The notes under the pieces are model-generated. The model was not told where the DNA came from, searched no databases, and saw nothing but the letters and a program-made list of their open reading frames with translations. DNA of 64,000 bases, from assembly GCA_019054805.1 (NCBI GenBank), contig JAHQIY010000003.1:5270001-5334000 (forward strand). The letters run 5' to 3'. Shown here piece after piece: positions 1 to 11,789 of this stretch (position 1 is its first letter; each line of letters begins with the position of its first letter). The position numbers and the translations under genes were made by a program. Source of the stretch: Brachionus manjavacas. Its lineage: Eukaryota; Rotifera; Eurotatoria; Ploima; Brachionidae.

Positions 1-2
1 TT

Positions 3-92
3 AATTATTTTTGTTATGATTGTAATGCAAAAAAATCTGATGATTTTGATAGAGAATTTAATTTATTTGACAAATCTTTTCCAAGATTTTAA
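3..92 (+). CDS. possible last exon of an upstream gene (partial)
   Basis: An open frame runs from the window edge to a TAA at 90-92. It encodes about 29 residues with two close cysteines (FCYDC) and an acidic, coding-like tail. I do not recognise the protein. A competing reading uses another frame: an ATG at 25 and a GT donor at 111 would give a first exon whose phase fits the ARH3-like exon starting at 159. The sequence alone does not decide between them. Confidence 0.25.
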   Translation, partial: NYFCYDCNAKKSDDFDREFNLFDKSFPRF

Positions 93-158
93 TCATCATT
101 TGTTGTTAAAGTCTCTCTCCTAATTTTAAATAAAAAAAATTTATCTTTTTTTTTAAAG

Positions 159-1673
159 GATTTTGACCAAAGTTGGCTTTTTGGATAAAACTCTTCAACG
201 AAGAAAAAGTGAAAAAACACAAAATGAACGAGAAGTTTTCTGCAATAAATTCGAAGGAACTATCTTGGGTAATTTTTAAACGGAAAAATAAAAAAAATTA
301 TCGAAAAAATTCATTTAAATTTAATATTTTTTGAATTTTTTCCAAATTTTTTTCTTCCTAAATTAATCTGAAATAAAAATTTCATGAAATTTTAAATATT
401 AGGATCATTGATTGGAGATTGTGTTGGTAAATGTCTGGAGGGTATTTGGAGTCCCAATTTGAATGAAATGCTAGAGGAACTTCGACTAGCCAAAGAAGCT
501 GGCGAAGAGTCTGGTTATAATTTTTTCAAATGCTACTCAGATGACACAGCATTAATAAGGGCTGTGTTCGATTCGATCATACACAAAGAAAATGTAAACC
601 TACAAGATATTGTTGAACGATTTTTGGAAGTTTATTACAATGACCAAAACCGGGGTTTTTCAAGCGCATCTAAAACTCTTTTCAAAAAGTTATCATATCT
701 AAAAGCCAAAAATGAATTCAAAAGCCGGTATCTTATTCCTTCAATGGAACTTTTTGACGGTGAGGGCTCATACGGCAGCGGTGGAGCGATGAGGTGCGCG
801 CCAATCGCACTATTCACATTCCTAAAGCCTTTGGATGAGATGAAAATTTTTTGCGAACTCTGCACAAAAATTACCCATACTCACAAGTTTGCAGTAATAG
901 GCGCAGTGCAGCAGTGTTTTACTATACGCTTAGCTCTATATGCCAACAAAAATAATAATTTATTTGATTTGGACAATTTTTATTTAAAAATTTTAAATTT
1001 TGTTTACGATCTTGAACTGAACTATGAGTTTCAAGACCAAATAAAGGCAAAAAATTTGAATGAGTATCCACAGGTTTTAAAAGATAATGTAATATCATAT
1101 TTGGAGCAAAAAGAATTGTGGTCAAATGAGAAACATTTGAGCAGAATTGTTCAAAATTCCAATAAATTTTCTTATACATATTTGTTGTTAAAATTATTTA
1201 AAATAATTAAAAAATGCCGTCGTGGTCAACGAATAAACATGCAAGCATTGTACAAAATAATCTCAAGCTACAATTCAACAGCAATTGAGTCGATTCCTTT
1301 AAGTTTGTTTTCGTTTATGATAGCCAGTGATTTAAAATGTGAAAATGAAGTTAATTTAAAATTAAATACTAAACGTGCATTCAAAGAGTTCGGAGTTGTT
1401 GAAAGAATTATTTTTTATGCGGTTTCTTTCGGTGGAGAAGCTCAAAAGATAGCTTCGATGGCTGGTGCCATAGCTGGTGCTTTCTACTCATCCGAATGTG
1501 TCCCTAAATATTTGGTAGAAATGTGCGAATCATGTGATGAAATGCGCAAGCATGCCAAACAATTGTTTGAAATGAGCTTCAATGAAGACCAGTGGATGAG
1601 CGATATAGATATAGCTGGACACTATGATAAGGATGACTTAGAATTAGAAAATTCAAATGAGTTGTCTTCATAA
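159..1673 (+). CDS. ARH3-like ADP-ribosyl-acceptor hydrolase, divergent
   Basis: Exons are 159-268 and 403-1673, joined in phase so that the frame reads through FEGTILG into SLIGDCVGKCLEG. Known family members (ARH3/ADPRS) remove ADP-ribose from serine and cleave poly(ADP-ribose) with two Mg ions. Seen here are the N-terminal GDCVGxxxE motif, a SDDTAL metal motif, the glycine-rich SYGSGGAMRCAP segment and the helix IASMAGAIAGA. The C-terminal motif that normally reads GGDTDT is GGEAQK here, so the usual Asp/Asp/Thr metal ligands are missing. About 458 residues are visible against 363 in human ARH3, the excess lying mostly in the middle (about residues 200-310). No in-frame ATG exists in the first exon, so the start lies in an upstream exon, possibly 25-110, or is supplied by trans-splicing. 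The stop is TAA at 1671-1673, with AATAAA-type signals just after it. Activity is doubtful; family assignment is firm. Confidence 0.85.
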
Positions 1674-1773
1674 AACTTGTAAATTATCAAATAAAACAAA
1701 AATTTCAGTATTTTTTGAATAAATTTTTTAATAAATTTGTTGACATTATTTTTCTTTCGCAAAAAATTAATAA

Positions 1774-2088
1774 GTATTATTTAGTATATAAATTAATGAC
1801 ATCCCTATAAGAAACAAAGCAAATAATGATTACATCCTGCTTTTCGCAGATTACCTAGTTACATTCGTCATTTACAGCAAAAAGGAGAACCTTGAAAACA
1901 AGATTAATAAATACACTGATATCTGTTGAAAAGTAAAATGAAGATATCTGTTGAAAAGTCGAAGCCTTTTCAAGTAGCCTTCTTTAAGTACAAAAAAGAG
2001 AGTGATAATCTTAACTTAAAAATTTATGGAAATTGAATAGAGGGCCAAAAAGAAATCAAGTTTCTAGGTATTAAATTTAAATATTTTT
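1774..2088 (+). pseudogene. LINE reverse transcriptase fragment (plus orientation)
   Basis: The frame reads VLFSI, a stop, then INDIP, then LLFADYLVTF, where FADY sits at the catalytic FADD position of non-LTR reverse transcriptases. After a frameshift near 1930 it continues with MKISVEKSK and EIKFLGIKF, which match the usual WRMxIN..K and IKFLG blocks downstream of the catalytic site. At least three stops or shifts show it is dead. It lies next to an inverted fragment of the same type of element. Confidence 0.75.
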
Positions 2089-2132
2089 ATGTTTAACATC
2101 ACCAAGCCTGGCATAATTGTTTGAATAATTTA

Positions 2133-2265
2133 AACCAAGTCGTCAGCAAAAAGAAGAGAGTATTCACTATTTGTTTTTTTTTTATGGTTTATCATTGATA
2201 AAAATACTAAAAAGTAATGGACTAATTACCGAGCCTTGAGGAACACCTGCAGTAATATTGTATTC
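2133..2265 (-). pseudogene. LINE reverse transcriptase fragment (minus orientation)
   Basis: The minus strand reads ITAGVPQGSVISPLLFSIF followed by IND and, after one frameshift, YSLLFADDLV. These are the AGVPQGS and FADD blocks of a non-LTR reverse transcriptase. The fragment faces the plus-oriented piece at 1774-2088. A third scrap at 2268-2297 on the plus strand reads LTAGVPQGK. Together with the minus copy it makes an imperfect inverted repeat (2234-2252 against 2275-2293). Confidence 0.8.
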
Positions 2266-2297
2266 TTGTTCTAACCGCAGGTGTCCCTCAAGGAAAA

Positions 2298-3336
2298 TGG
2301 GGTCTTCTAAAATCAAAATTCACTAGAAAATTAATTTGTAAATTTAAACAAAAAATATTAAATTGGAAAAAAATTTGAAATTCAAAATTAGAGTTTACGA
2401 AAGCCTAAATCGATTAATCATTTTATTTTTTTTATTTATGCCTCCTATGTTGGATAAATAAAAATCGGTCATCAAAACTTTAATAAATTATTTTAAATCA
2501 TTCAAAGTAGACCAGTCCGTATAATTTCAAATTCCAAATTCCAACTCACAAACGATCTAAAAAAAAGGACTAGACACAAAACTGACCCGCTTCAAACAAA
2601 ACCAAACCAATCCAGCTCCTTATTAAGGTAACTGAATTTTGAATTTCATTCTTGATTTCCTGGTCAAATCTCTGCTGGCACCATATACGTGAATAAACCA
2701 AAAAATTCAATTTTTTAAAATAATTTTAACTCATTACAAAAGAAAACTTAATGATTCTTTTAAAAAAATTAATTAGATCTGTTCTAATTATCCCATTTTT
2801 TAAATAAAAATAATAATTAAAGATTGTTTTTATAAAAAGGTTTGGCTAAATTTTTTTAAATTTTCATTAATTTTATTTGATTTGAGCAAATATAAATCTA
2901 TTTAATGATATGAATTCACTTCAAGTTTATTAAATTTAAATTCTTTTGTAAATAATAAATAATTTTAAAAGAATTATTATCTAAGAAAAATTAAAACAGC
3001 TAAGACAAATAATTTACATGGTAATTATTTATGTAAAATATCAAATCCTTAGCTAAATTTATGAAATGAATCTAAAAGAAAATCTATTTTCTAAAAGAGA
3101 TAGTATCTCTAATTCTAACTTTAAATAAATTAAAACTAGTTATAATTGATAAATAATAAAAAATTAACATCCTACCAAAATGATGACCAAGTTTAGCTTA
3201 TCTAAAAAAATTAGTAGAAAACAAAATATAGACTCTGAGAAGTCACACACCCTTTTGATAATGTAATTCGTTGTAAAAATTTTAATTTAAGCAAAAAATT
3301 TGCCAAATTTACTTAAAAAAGTTTCATAAAAAATCA
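2298..3336. other. gene-free AT-rich stretch
   Basis: No open frame with coding character, no splice-consistent exon and no recognised repeat. It separates the LINE debris from the DHTKD1 start. Confidence 0.5.
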
Positions 3337-6300
3337 ATGATGTTTCGTTGTTCCCAAATAATTAAACATGTTAATCACAGACACAGCAAACATGGAGTTT
3401 TAGCCAATTTAAAACCAAGAAATTACCATTACCAGACTGAAATTTACACCAATAAATTTGATTCTTTTGATGAAAAATTAGCTGAAAAATTGAAGAATAC
3501 AAACCAGAGTCGGAGTACTCAGTCAAATTTGTATCGATTTATTAATGCATATAGACAATATGGTTACAGAATTGCGAAACTAGATCCTTTGAATCAACAG
3601 AATAGCAATAACAGTTTTTCCGAGTTGGATCCAGCTACTTATGGCCTGGAAAGGGATTCTACCACTTATCCAGTCCAAGATTTAATCCATGCATCAAATA
3701 CCTGGAAATTAACAATCGATGAAGTTGAAAATTATCTGAAAAAAATTTACTCCGATAAAATTTCTATCGAGTTTGACTTTATTACTAGTCCCGAGGAAAA
3801 ATTATGGATAGAACAAAAATTCGAGGAACATTTGTCTAGACCGATAGAAACTCAAACTAAACTGGATATCTTGAATCTCCTGATGAAATCTCAAGTGAGA
3901 AAAAATAGTCGAAACTTTCTAATCAAAATTAAAAAATTAATAATCTAAGGCATTTGATTACTTTTTGGCAGAAAAATTTCCCTCTTTCAAACGATATTCG
4001 CTAGAAGGAGGCGAATCAGCAATGGCATTTTATCATTCCATATTTTCTGGCCTGGCAAAAAATGACATAGAGCAATTAATAATGGGAATAGCTCACCGAG
4101 GCAGGTTAAATCTAGTGACATGCATGCTAAATCTTGATCCAGTTCTACTTTTTGCTAAGGTAATACCATCAATTCTATTAGGAAAAATAAAAAAGAATTT
4201 TTTTTTTGTTCTAGATAAAAGGAAAGAGTGAATATTCGGCAGATGTAACTGCTACTGGAGATATTTCCCATCATTTCCGTAATTTTTTTTTTTGAAAAAT
4301 ATTGTCTTTTTGAATTAGAAAAATAAGAAATTTGCTTGCCAAATTTTGGCAAAATTGAGTAAATATTGAAGAAAAATATTTCCTTTTTAAAAAATTAAGA
4401 TTAAAATTAGAAAAAAAGGACCTTTTTAAATTTAACTAATTTTCTCCATTGATCAAAAAGAGAAAAAATAAAATATCAATAAATGAGAATTATTGATTTG
4501 ATTAATTAACACTAAATGCATCAAACATTATTTGCGCTTTTTTTAAATCCAAAATATTTAAAAAATAAAAGTTATTTTACAATGAAATAACTTTTGCTAA
4601 AGAAAATAATAAAATATACATACAGTGTTTAAAGTTAAACTGTATAATGGGTAAGATTACGTTATTTTACGTTATTTTACGTCAGGAAATGTAAGCTTAC
4701 ATAATATTACATCATTAATTGTATGTAAGAAAATGTAAGATAACATAATCTTACGTAATTTTACGTAAGATTACACCAGTTTAAGTTATTTTGGCCGAAA
4801 ACGCTTAAAAAAAGTAGAAAGATGCCTAATAACAGAAAAGTCAGCCAAAAAAAAATGAAAAGATTTTAAAAAAAAATTTTTAAAATAAAGGTAAAAAAAT
4901 AAAATTATATTTTTAATTTATAATTTATAATTGTTTTTTATTTCACCTTTCGAATCATTCTTAATTGCTAAAATTGTGTTGTTATTTTAAAATCATCTTT
5001 TGTCAAAAAAAAATTGGTGCTTTACTAATATTTACATTAATTTAGAAATATGACAAAAAATAACTTATAATTACATTAAATTGTGTAATTTTACGTAAAA
5101 AGATGTAAAAATGTAATAAAGTGTAGTTTTTTTGTTTCAAAAATTTTTTAATAAAATTCATATATTTTTTATTTATTTTCCTTTTTTTCCTCTAAAATCT
5201 ATGTTATCTTACATTTTCTAACATACAATTAATGATGTAATATTATGTAAGCTTACATTTTCTGACGTAAAAAAACGTAATCTAACCCATTCTACAGTTT
5301 AACTTTAAACACCGTATTTCAAAAAAGATTTTTTCGAAAAATTGAAAATGGAAAAATTGCCGTTAAGATATAAAAATTTTGATTTTTTAAAATTTGACAC
5401 TTCTAGTGTTAAAAAAAATATTAAATATTTAATTTTAGGTCAAGAAAAGAGCTTGTATTATTTTGTCTAAGAATATTTTATATTTAATTTTAAATTAAAA
5501 AAATCAATTTCAAATTTTCAATTTTTTATTCAAAAAAAAACTTTAACTTTTATTTTGAACAAAAAATTCTAAATTTAATTAAATTTTATTAAAGCTTGCT
5601 CGACTGATTTAACATATGATGGAAAAAAAATTCATATTTCTCTTTTACAAAATCCATCTCATTTGGAAGCAGTTGATCCCCTTGTTTTGGGAAAAGCCCG
5701 TGCCAAACAAATGTCGTCTAAAGACTGTTTATACTCAAATTATCCCAGCAATATTTCAAAAAAAATTGCCTCATTTTTAATACATGGCGATGCAGCTTTT
5801 GCTGGACAAGGAATTGTATCAGAAACATTTCAACTTTCTAAATTGCCAAGCTATTCAGTTGGTGGAACAATTCATTTAATCACCAACAATCAACTAGGTT
5901 TCACTTTACCTTCAAATTTGGGTCGATCCGGACATTTTAACAGTGATCTAGCCAAAGGCTTCGACTGTCCTATTATTCATGTAAATGGCGATGATCCAGA
6001 GGTAATTAAAGCATTTTCAAAATGACAGTAATTATCTTTTATTTACAGCTAGCCTATAAAGCTGGCCAATTCGTAGTAGAATATCGCAACAAGTTCGGAA
6101 AGGATGTTTTAGTTGACATGATATGTTTTCGTAAATACGGACACAATGAGCTAGATGACCCATCATTTACCAATCCTTTAATGTACAAAACAATTAACTC
6201 ACGTGAAACAGTTCCTAATATGTACAAAAAAATTTTGCTGGATGAAAATTTGGCTAAGTTTGACTATGTTGAGTTAGAAGTTCAAAATTTTGAATCGAGA

Positions 6301-7764
6301 CTTGCTGAAGCTTTGTCCAAAGTTGAGAAAAATAATTATAAGTTTGAGCCACGAAATACTTATTTGAATGGACAATGGTCAGAAATGAGGTTATCGTCTA
6401 ATAATGAGCGATCTACTTGGAACACAGGTTGTAGTTTAGATCTTTTGAGATTTGTTGGTGTAAAATCTGTCTCGCATCCAGAGGACTTTTCGGTACATCC
6501 GACTGTTGAGCGAGCTCATGTACAAAAAAGATTGGAGAGGATACGTGATGGCAAAAAAATAGACTGGTCAACGGCAGAAGCTTTGGCAATTGGAAGCTTA
6601 ATATCACAGGGATATAATGTACGCATCAGTGGACAAGATGTTGGTAGAGGAACTTTTAGTCATAGACATGCCATGCTTGTAGATCAAAAAAATAACAAAA
6701 CATTTATACCACTAAATAATTTAGATCAAAACCAAAAATCTTTTTATGAAGTAATCTTGTTGAAAAAATTAATTTATTTAAGAAAATTCAACTAATTAAT
6801 CTTAAAGATTTGTAATTCATTTTTGTCAGAAGAAGCAGTGATGGGTTTTGATTATGGTAAAAATATTTAATTAAAAAAACTGATCTGAAAAATTATCATT
6901 TAGGGTTTTCTTTGGACAGTCCAAACAATTTAGTAATTTGGGAAGCTCAGTTTGGTGATTTTTTCAATGGTGCTCAAATAATAATTGATACTTACATCTC
7001 ATCGGGAGAAACCAAGTGGTTGTATCAGTCAGGTTTGGTTTTATTGCTGCCTCATGGATTCGATGGAGCTGGACCTGAGCACTCATCTTGCAGAATTGAA
7101 AGATTTCTTCAAATGAGTTCTAGTAAAGAAGATAAAGCCGATTCAGATGATATAAATTATTTCATTGCCAATCCTACAACACCTGCCAATTATTTCCATT
7201 TGTTGAGAAGACAAATGATAATGCCATTTAGGAAACCATTGATTGTCGCATCGCCAAAGAATCTACTTCGTTTGCCTGAATGTGTTTCAACTCTTGAAGA
7301 TATGTGTGAAAATAAATCATTTAGACCAGTGATAGACGATGAAAAGGTAGTATACTTTTTAGTTACTTTTTTAATAGATTAAATTTTTTTAGATCGATGG
7401 AAAAGATACAATTAAGCGTGTAATATTCGTTTTTGGAAAACACTATTATGCTTTGGAAAGTGAAAGAACCAAGAGAGAACTAAAAGATGTAGCTTTAATC
7501 CGAATCGAAGAACTAAGCCCGTTCCCAGCTCATGAAATTAGAAATGCTTTGCAACAATATAAAAATGCAAAAGAATTTGTTTGGTCTCAAGAGGAACATA
7601 GAAATATGGGTGCTTGGTCATTTGTGTCACCTCGTTTTGAGAATATCCTTGGTATTAAGCTTAAGTATTCAGGAAGGGAAGCTCACAATACGATTGTCGG
7701 AATCGGTGAATTACATGCCAAAGAAGCGCAGTATGTTATCACTAGACCTTTTGAAAAGTTTTAA
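3337..7764 (+). CDS. DHTKD1: DHTKD1, 2-oxoadipate dehydrogenase E1 component
   Basis: Eight exons: 3337-3894, 3950-4159, 4215-4278, 5595-6001, 6049-6750, 6808-6856, 6904-7346, 7393-7764. They sum to 2805 nt, 934 residues, close to the human 919. The enzyme is the thiamine-diphosphate E1 that decarboxylates 2-oxoadipate in mitochondrial lysine, hydroxylysine and tryptophan breakdown. Visible family blocks in order: [68 protein letters not shown], the central [14 protein letters not shown] and [15 protein letters not shown], then [20 protein letters not shown] and [18 protein letters not shown]. The arginine- and histidine-rich, acid-free N-terminus fits a mitochondrial presequence. DHTKD1 rather than OGDH follows from length and from the [24 protein letters not shown] wording. 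Intron 3 (1316 bp) holds a MITE. At the 6001/6049 junction about seven residues expected from relatives are missing; the first 21 bases of the intron could encode them (VIKAFSK). Confidence 0.95.
4623..5314. mobile_element. 692-bp MITE with long terminal inverted repeats
   Basis: Left end CAGTGTTTAAAGTTAAACTG, right end the same with CGGTG, flanked on both sides by TA (4621-4622 and 5315-5316). The inverted repeats extend about 120 bp with few mismatches and are rich in TTACGT/ACGTAA steps. TA duplication plus a CAG.. terminus is typical of Tc1/mariner/pogo-type DNA transposons. No transposase is present, so it is non-autonomous. It sits inside DHTKD1 intron 3 and accounts for half of that intron. 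Confidence 0.88.
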
Positions 7765-10541
7765 GTCTAATTGTTTTAATCAATTTTTAAATAAAAAATT
7801 ATGCCAATATTTTATTCAAATATGAAAGATGATTTTTTAATTAAAAAGAATGCCTATTAAATAAAATTTAAAATTGTGAAAAATTCTTATAATGAAAACA
7901 AATGATAAAAAATAAAATTATTATTATTATTTTATTTGCATCTCGACATTCGCTGAACTTGAGTCCTAGGTTTTTTTTTAATAAAATTAAAGAATATTTT
8001 AAAATTTTTACAGGACCTTTCAGACAATGTGTGCAGTACCCAGGATCAAGTAAAAAAATATTTTAGAGACTTTTTGACAGTTCTTTAAAGAAACAATAAA
8101 AATTATTTAATTTGCACTTTTTTTGTAGGAATTTTTAAAGAAATTACTAAATTAAAATTAGAATCTTCAATTTTGTTTCTTTTAAAATTTTTGTCTGGCG
8201 AATTCGATTAATATTTAAATTGCTTGAATTTTTTATATACTAGATTATCCATTTTATTTTTATTTTTCTAGTTGTAAATTAATTTCAAAATAAACTTGTT
8301 TTATTTATAGCTCTAAAAATGAATACTAGAAAAGAAAAAGTAAATATTAATAAAAAAATAATGAATAAACAAATAATAAATGACGTATATAACTTGTTTC
8401 TATTATATCAGTCTCTTTTCCTTTTTTTACAAAGTCGAAACAAAGAGTCAACTTATTAATTTTTTGTTCACTCACAACACTATTCAATAGTTCATCATGA
8501 AGTGCCCTCTTCAATTTTTGCCCAATATCAGTATCTACATCATTCATCTCTATTTTTGAAACACATTTGTTAAGATAAATGTCAATTGTTTCGATTCATA
8601 AAAATCTATTTGGTTACCAAAAAAAAAACTTCATGTAGACATTCATGTGATTTACTTTTCTGTGTTTGAATTACAATATGTATCTACTGTTGAAATAATA
8701 TTGAAAAAGTGCAATGATTTAAATATTTTTTTCAATTTCAAATAAAAAAATAATTTTAAGTAAAAATTGCAAGCATTTTGATATTTGAAATTTTTATTTG
8801 AAAAATTGAAAAAAAATATGATTCGATCTTTTAAAATATAATTAAATTTTTAAAGATCGAAACACTCTTAGATAAAGCATTTTAAATTTAGAAAAAAATT
8901 TTGAATAATAAAATTCAATTACAAGTTCTAAACATATTGATAATAATTTTAAGAAATTTTTTTTAATAATTTAGATATAGCTATCAGATTATATCTCATA
9001 AATTTTAATTTGAATAACCCAAAGTCAATATTTTTGGTAATTTTCGCTTTTGAATAATTTTTTTGTATTAAAATTAGTTGATATTTTTTTAAAAGTTAAA
9101 ATTTTATTTTGAGAATTTTTAGTAAATTTTTTTGGCAATTCACCAAAATTTCTGAAAAAACTCCAATTTTAATTAGATACCATTAACATTAATTTTTAAT
9201 GATTAATAACAAAAATAAAATTTACCCTAAAAAATCATGGTCACATTAAAAGTACTAATAGAAGTTTATTTTCAATTGATCCGCTCTTTGATTTTTTTTA
9301 TTAGGTTAGAATTTAGAATAGCTGTAGACCAAAATAAAGATCTTGATATTTTCAGAAAAATTTTCCTTTTCTTTAGAGTTTTCAGAGCGAGGTTATGAAG
9401 TTTATTTTAATTTAGAAAAACTTGAATAACTTTCTTAGCATAAATAATAATTTAGTTCAGCAAAATTCTTGATTTTTAAGCAACTTTGCTTAAAAATTTT
9501 TTTTGATAAAACCCTGCAAACTAATTGCACAGTTGATAAGAAAACTTTTTAATTGCGTTCAAAGTGCAGAAAATTTGCAGACTTATTTTATTTCATTAAA
9601 CAAATTTTCTTAAAATTAAGTATTTTACAACACTAAACTTTATCTAATCGTATAGTGCAAATGGTAAATTGGTATTGCACCACCTCTACGGCTGATCCTG
9701 TATATATATAATAACAGTTTATTTATAAGTATTTATCCACAAGCATATTGGTACATTATTTACAATCTTATCTAAATAATATATTTTGACTATTTACAGA
9801 TTCTAGTTTAGTGGCTCACAGGAACATTGCCCCACTTTTTAGAATAAACTATTTATACACAACTAAACTTTTTATCTAAAATCGTCTAAAAATCGCCTAT
9901 AAAACGATGCAGCAAATCTTTTAGTAAAAAAGATATTTAATCAATACATTCTAAATCACATTTGAATTTAAAAAAAAAAAAAAGAGTTTTTCAAAATATT
10001 AAATTAATATTATAAGTAATTATTGGATTTAAAAAATATCTAATAAATAAAAAAAATTGAATCAGAATTCATTGAAATAATATTTAGATTAAAATTTTTG
10101 CTAATATTATTTTTTGATCACCAAATGATTTTTACTATATAAGAAATTTTAAAACATTAATTAGTGTTGAATTAAAAAAACATAATTTAGCTTTAGCAAA
10201 GTATAATTTTTTTAAATAGAATTTAAATACACATCAAAGTTTTTTCATCGGCAAAAGCGGCCGAAGAAGCTACATTAGCCACCAAACAATTCGTAAGCAA
10301 GCACTGAAAGCAAGCATTCTGATAAATTTATGAAGATAGAAAAGGATTTTAAATTTATGTGTCAAGGAAACATAAATATACTTTTTTTCTATGGATATAA
10401 AATTAACTTATAATTTAAATTTACCTAAAATAATTACTATATTTTGCAATTTAAAAAATTTTTGATCACAATGAAAATTTGATATCTTGAAGTTTAGGAT
10501 CAAAAAAATCAGATCAAAAGTATTTTTAAAGTATTATAACT
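7765..10541. other. intergenic AT-rich region
   Basis: Follows DHTKD1. A 66-codon frame on the minus strand (8347-8547) has mixed composition but no recognisable motif and no exon partners, so it is not called. Nothing else could be supported. Confidence 0.5.
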
Positions 10542-10835
10542 TTTGAATGGTATTTAAATCTCTCTGCAAAATGCTAACTAATGCAAAAAACATGCTAAAT
10601 ATTAAATAAAGGCTCTGCAAAAACTCTGCAAAAACTCTGCAATTAAATTGTGCGTTTGAATTAAATATTTTTTAATTCAAACGCACAATTTAATTCAAAT
10701 ATAAACAAATTACAAATTTTATTTCAATTTAATTCTTGAAAAAATGCAGAGTTTTTGCAGAGCCTTATCTAATATTTAGCATATTTTTTCATTAGTTAGC
10801 GTTTTGCAGAGTGTTTTAATCAAATACCATTCAAA
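10542..10835. mobile_element. foldback / MITE-like inverted repeat element
   Basis: Imperfect inverted arms of roughly 85-100 bp begin with TTTGAATGGTATTT on the left and end with its complement on the right. Both carry TGCTAAATATT and the repeated word CTCTGCAAAAA. Within the centre, 10641-10662 and 10674-10695 form a perfect 22-bp inverted repeat with an 11-nt spacer. No coding frame and no clear target duplication were found, so the class is unknown. Confidence 0.75.
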
Positions 10836-11789
10836 TCCATTTGGTAATTTTGATCAAAAAAATGTGATGATTATTAAATGATCACATTTATTTAAAAATA
10901 TCAAAAAATATTGAATTGTTGCTTGAATTTTCAAATAAAAGCATAATTTATTTCTTTAATAAATTCAAAAACCGAATTATTTTAAAAATTTGAATTAAAT
11001 TCGAATATTTTTTATGCTTGAATTCAAACTTAAATTTAATAATTAATTCAAATGCTATTTTTATACAACACTAGTAGAAATAGAAAAATAAAATTAACCA
11101 TGGTGATTATAGAACAGAAAAACTAAAATTACTTAATAGCGAATCAATTTTACATTTAAACTAAGGTATACAAAATTTATAAAAGGATTTGTAAATCGAT
11201 TACTAAAGCGAAATAACACAATTTAATGAGTACAACAAATTATCTCTTCAATATTTAAATTCTATATCCTTATTCTAACAAAAACTTTTAGACACCTACG
11301 CTTGGTAAACAAGCAAAAAACCATTTCTGTTTTATTGCTGACCATAAGAACCCAATATTGCTATTTTAACAAGAATTAAAGATTATTGCAAATTAATTGT
11401 ATTTAAATATTGTAACCTAGTCTAGAGCATCAATTCATTGAATCTTAGGGTAGCTTGAAATGGTTTATACAAAGCGGAAATTTTAAACATTTATCTATTG
11501 AGCTTAATCTCATTCAAAATTTAAACAATTACAGCTTCAAAAAAAAGTACACATTGATAAATTTGTATCAATAGATCAGAAAAGACCAACTAGTTTTAAT
11601 TTAATATCTTTAAATTGGATTAATAGTTATTAATCAAGTAAAATGAAAAACTAGCTTAATTAACCGAAGCTCGTTTTTCTTTTTGTATTTGTAGTTTATA
11701 TAAAGGGAGCATTTTTTTTATTTTAGACCAAAGATAAAAATAAGAAAAAATTACATTAAATATATTATCTGAAATTGAGCTTACAAAAA
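10836..11789. other. gene-free stretch upstream of the Ly6-CBM14 gene
   Basis: No coding frame or repeat recognised. The short sequence before 11790 should contain the promoter. A TATATAAA-like word at about 11696-11703 lies about 90 bp before the start codon, but I would not call it a promoter on this alone. Confidence 0.4.

Noticed and set aside
8347..8547. 66-codon minus-strand frame with mixed composition
   Set aside because: No motif, no splice partners and no conserved neighbours; the frame stays open a little upstream but leads nowhere. Could be a relic, not called as a gene.
10250..10310. GC-richer patch with GGCAAAAGCGGCCGAAGAAGC considered as a tRNA
   Set aside because: No cloverleaf, A box/B box pair or 7-bp acceptor stem could be found.
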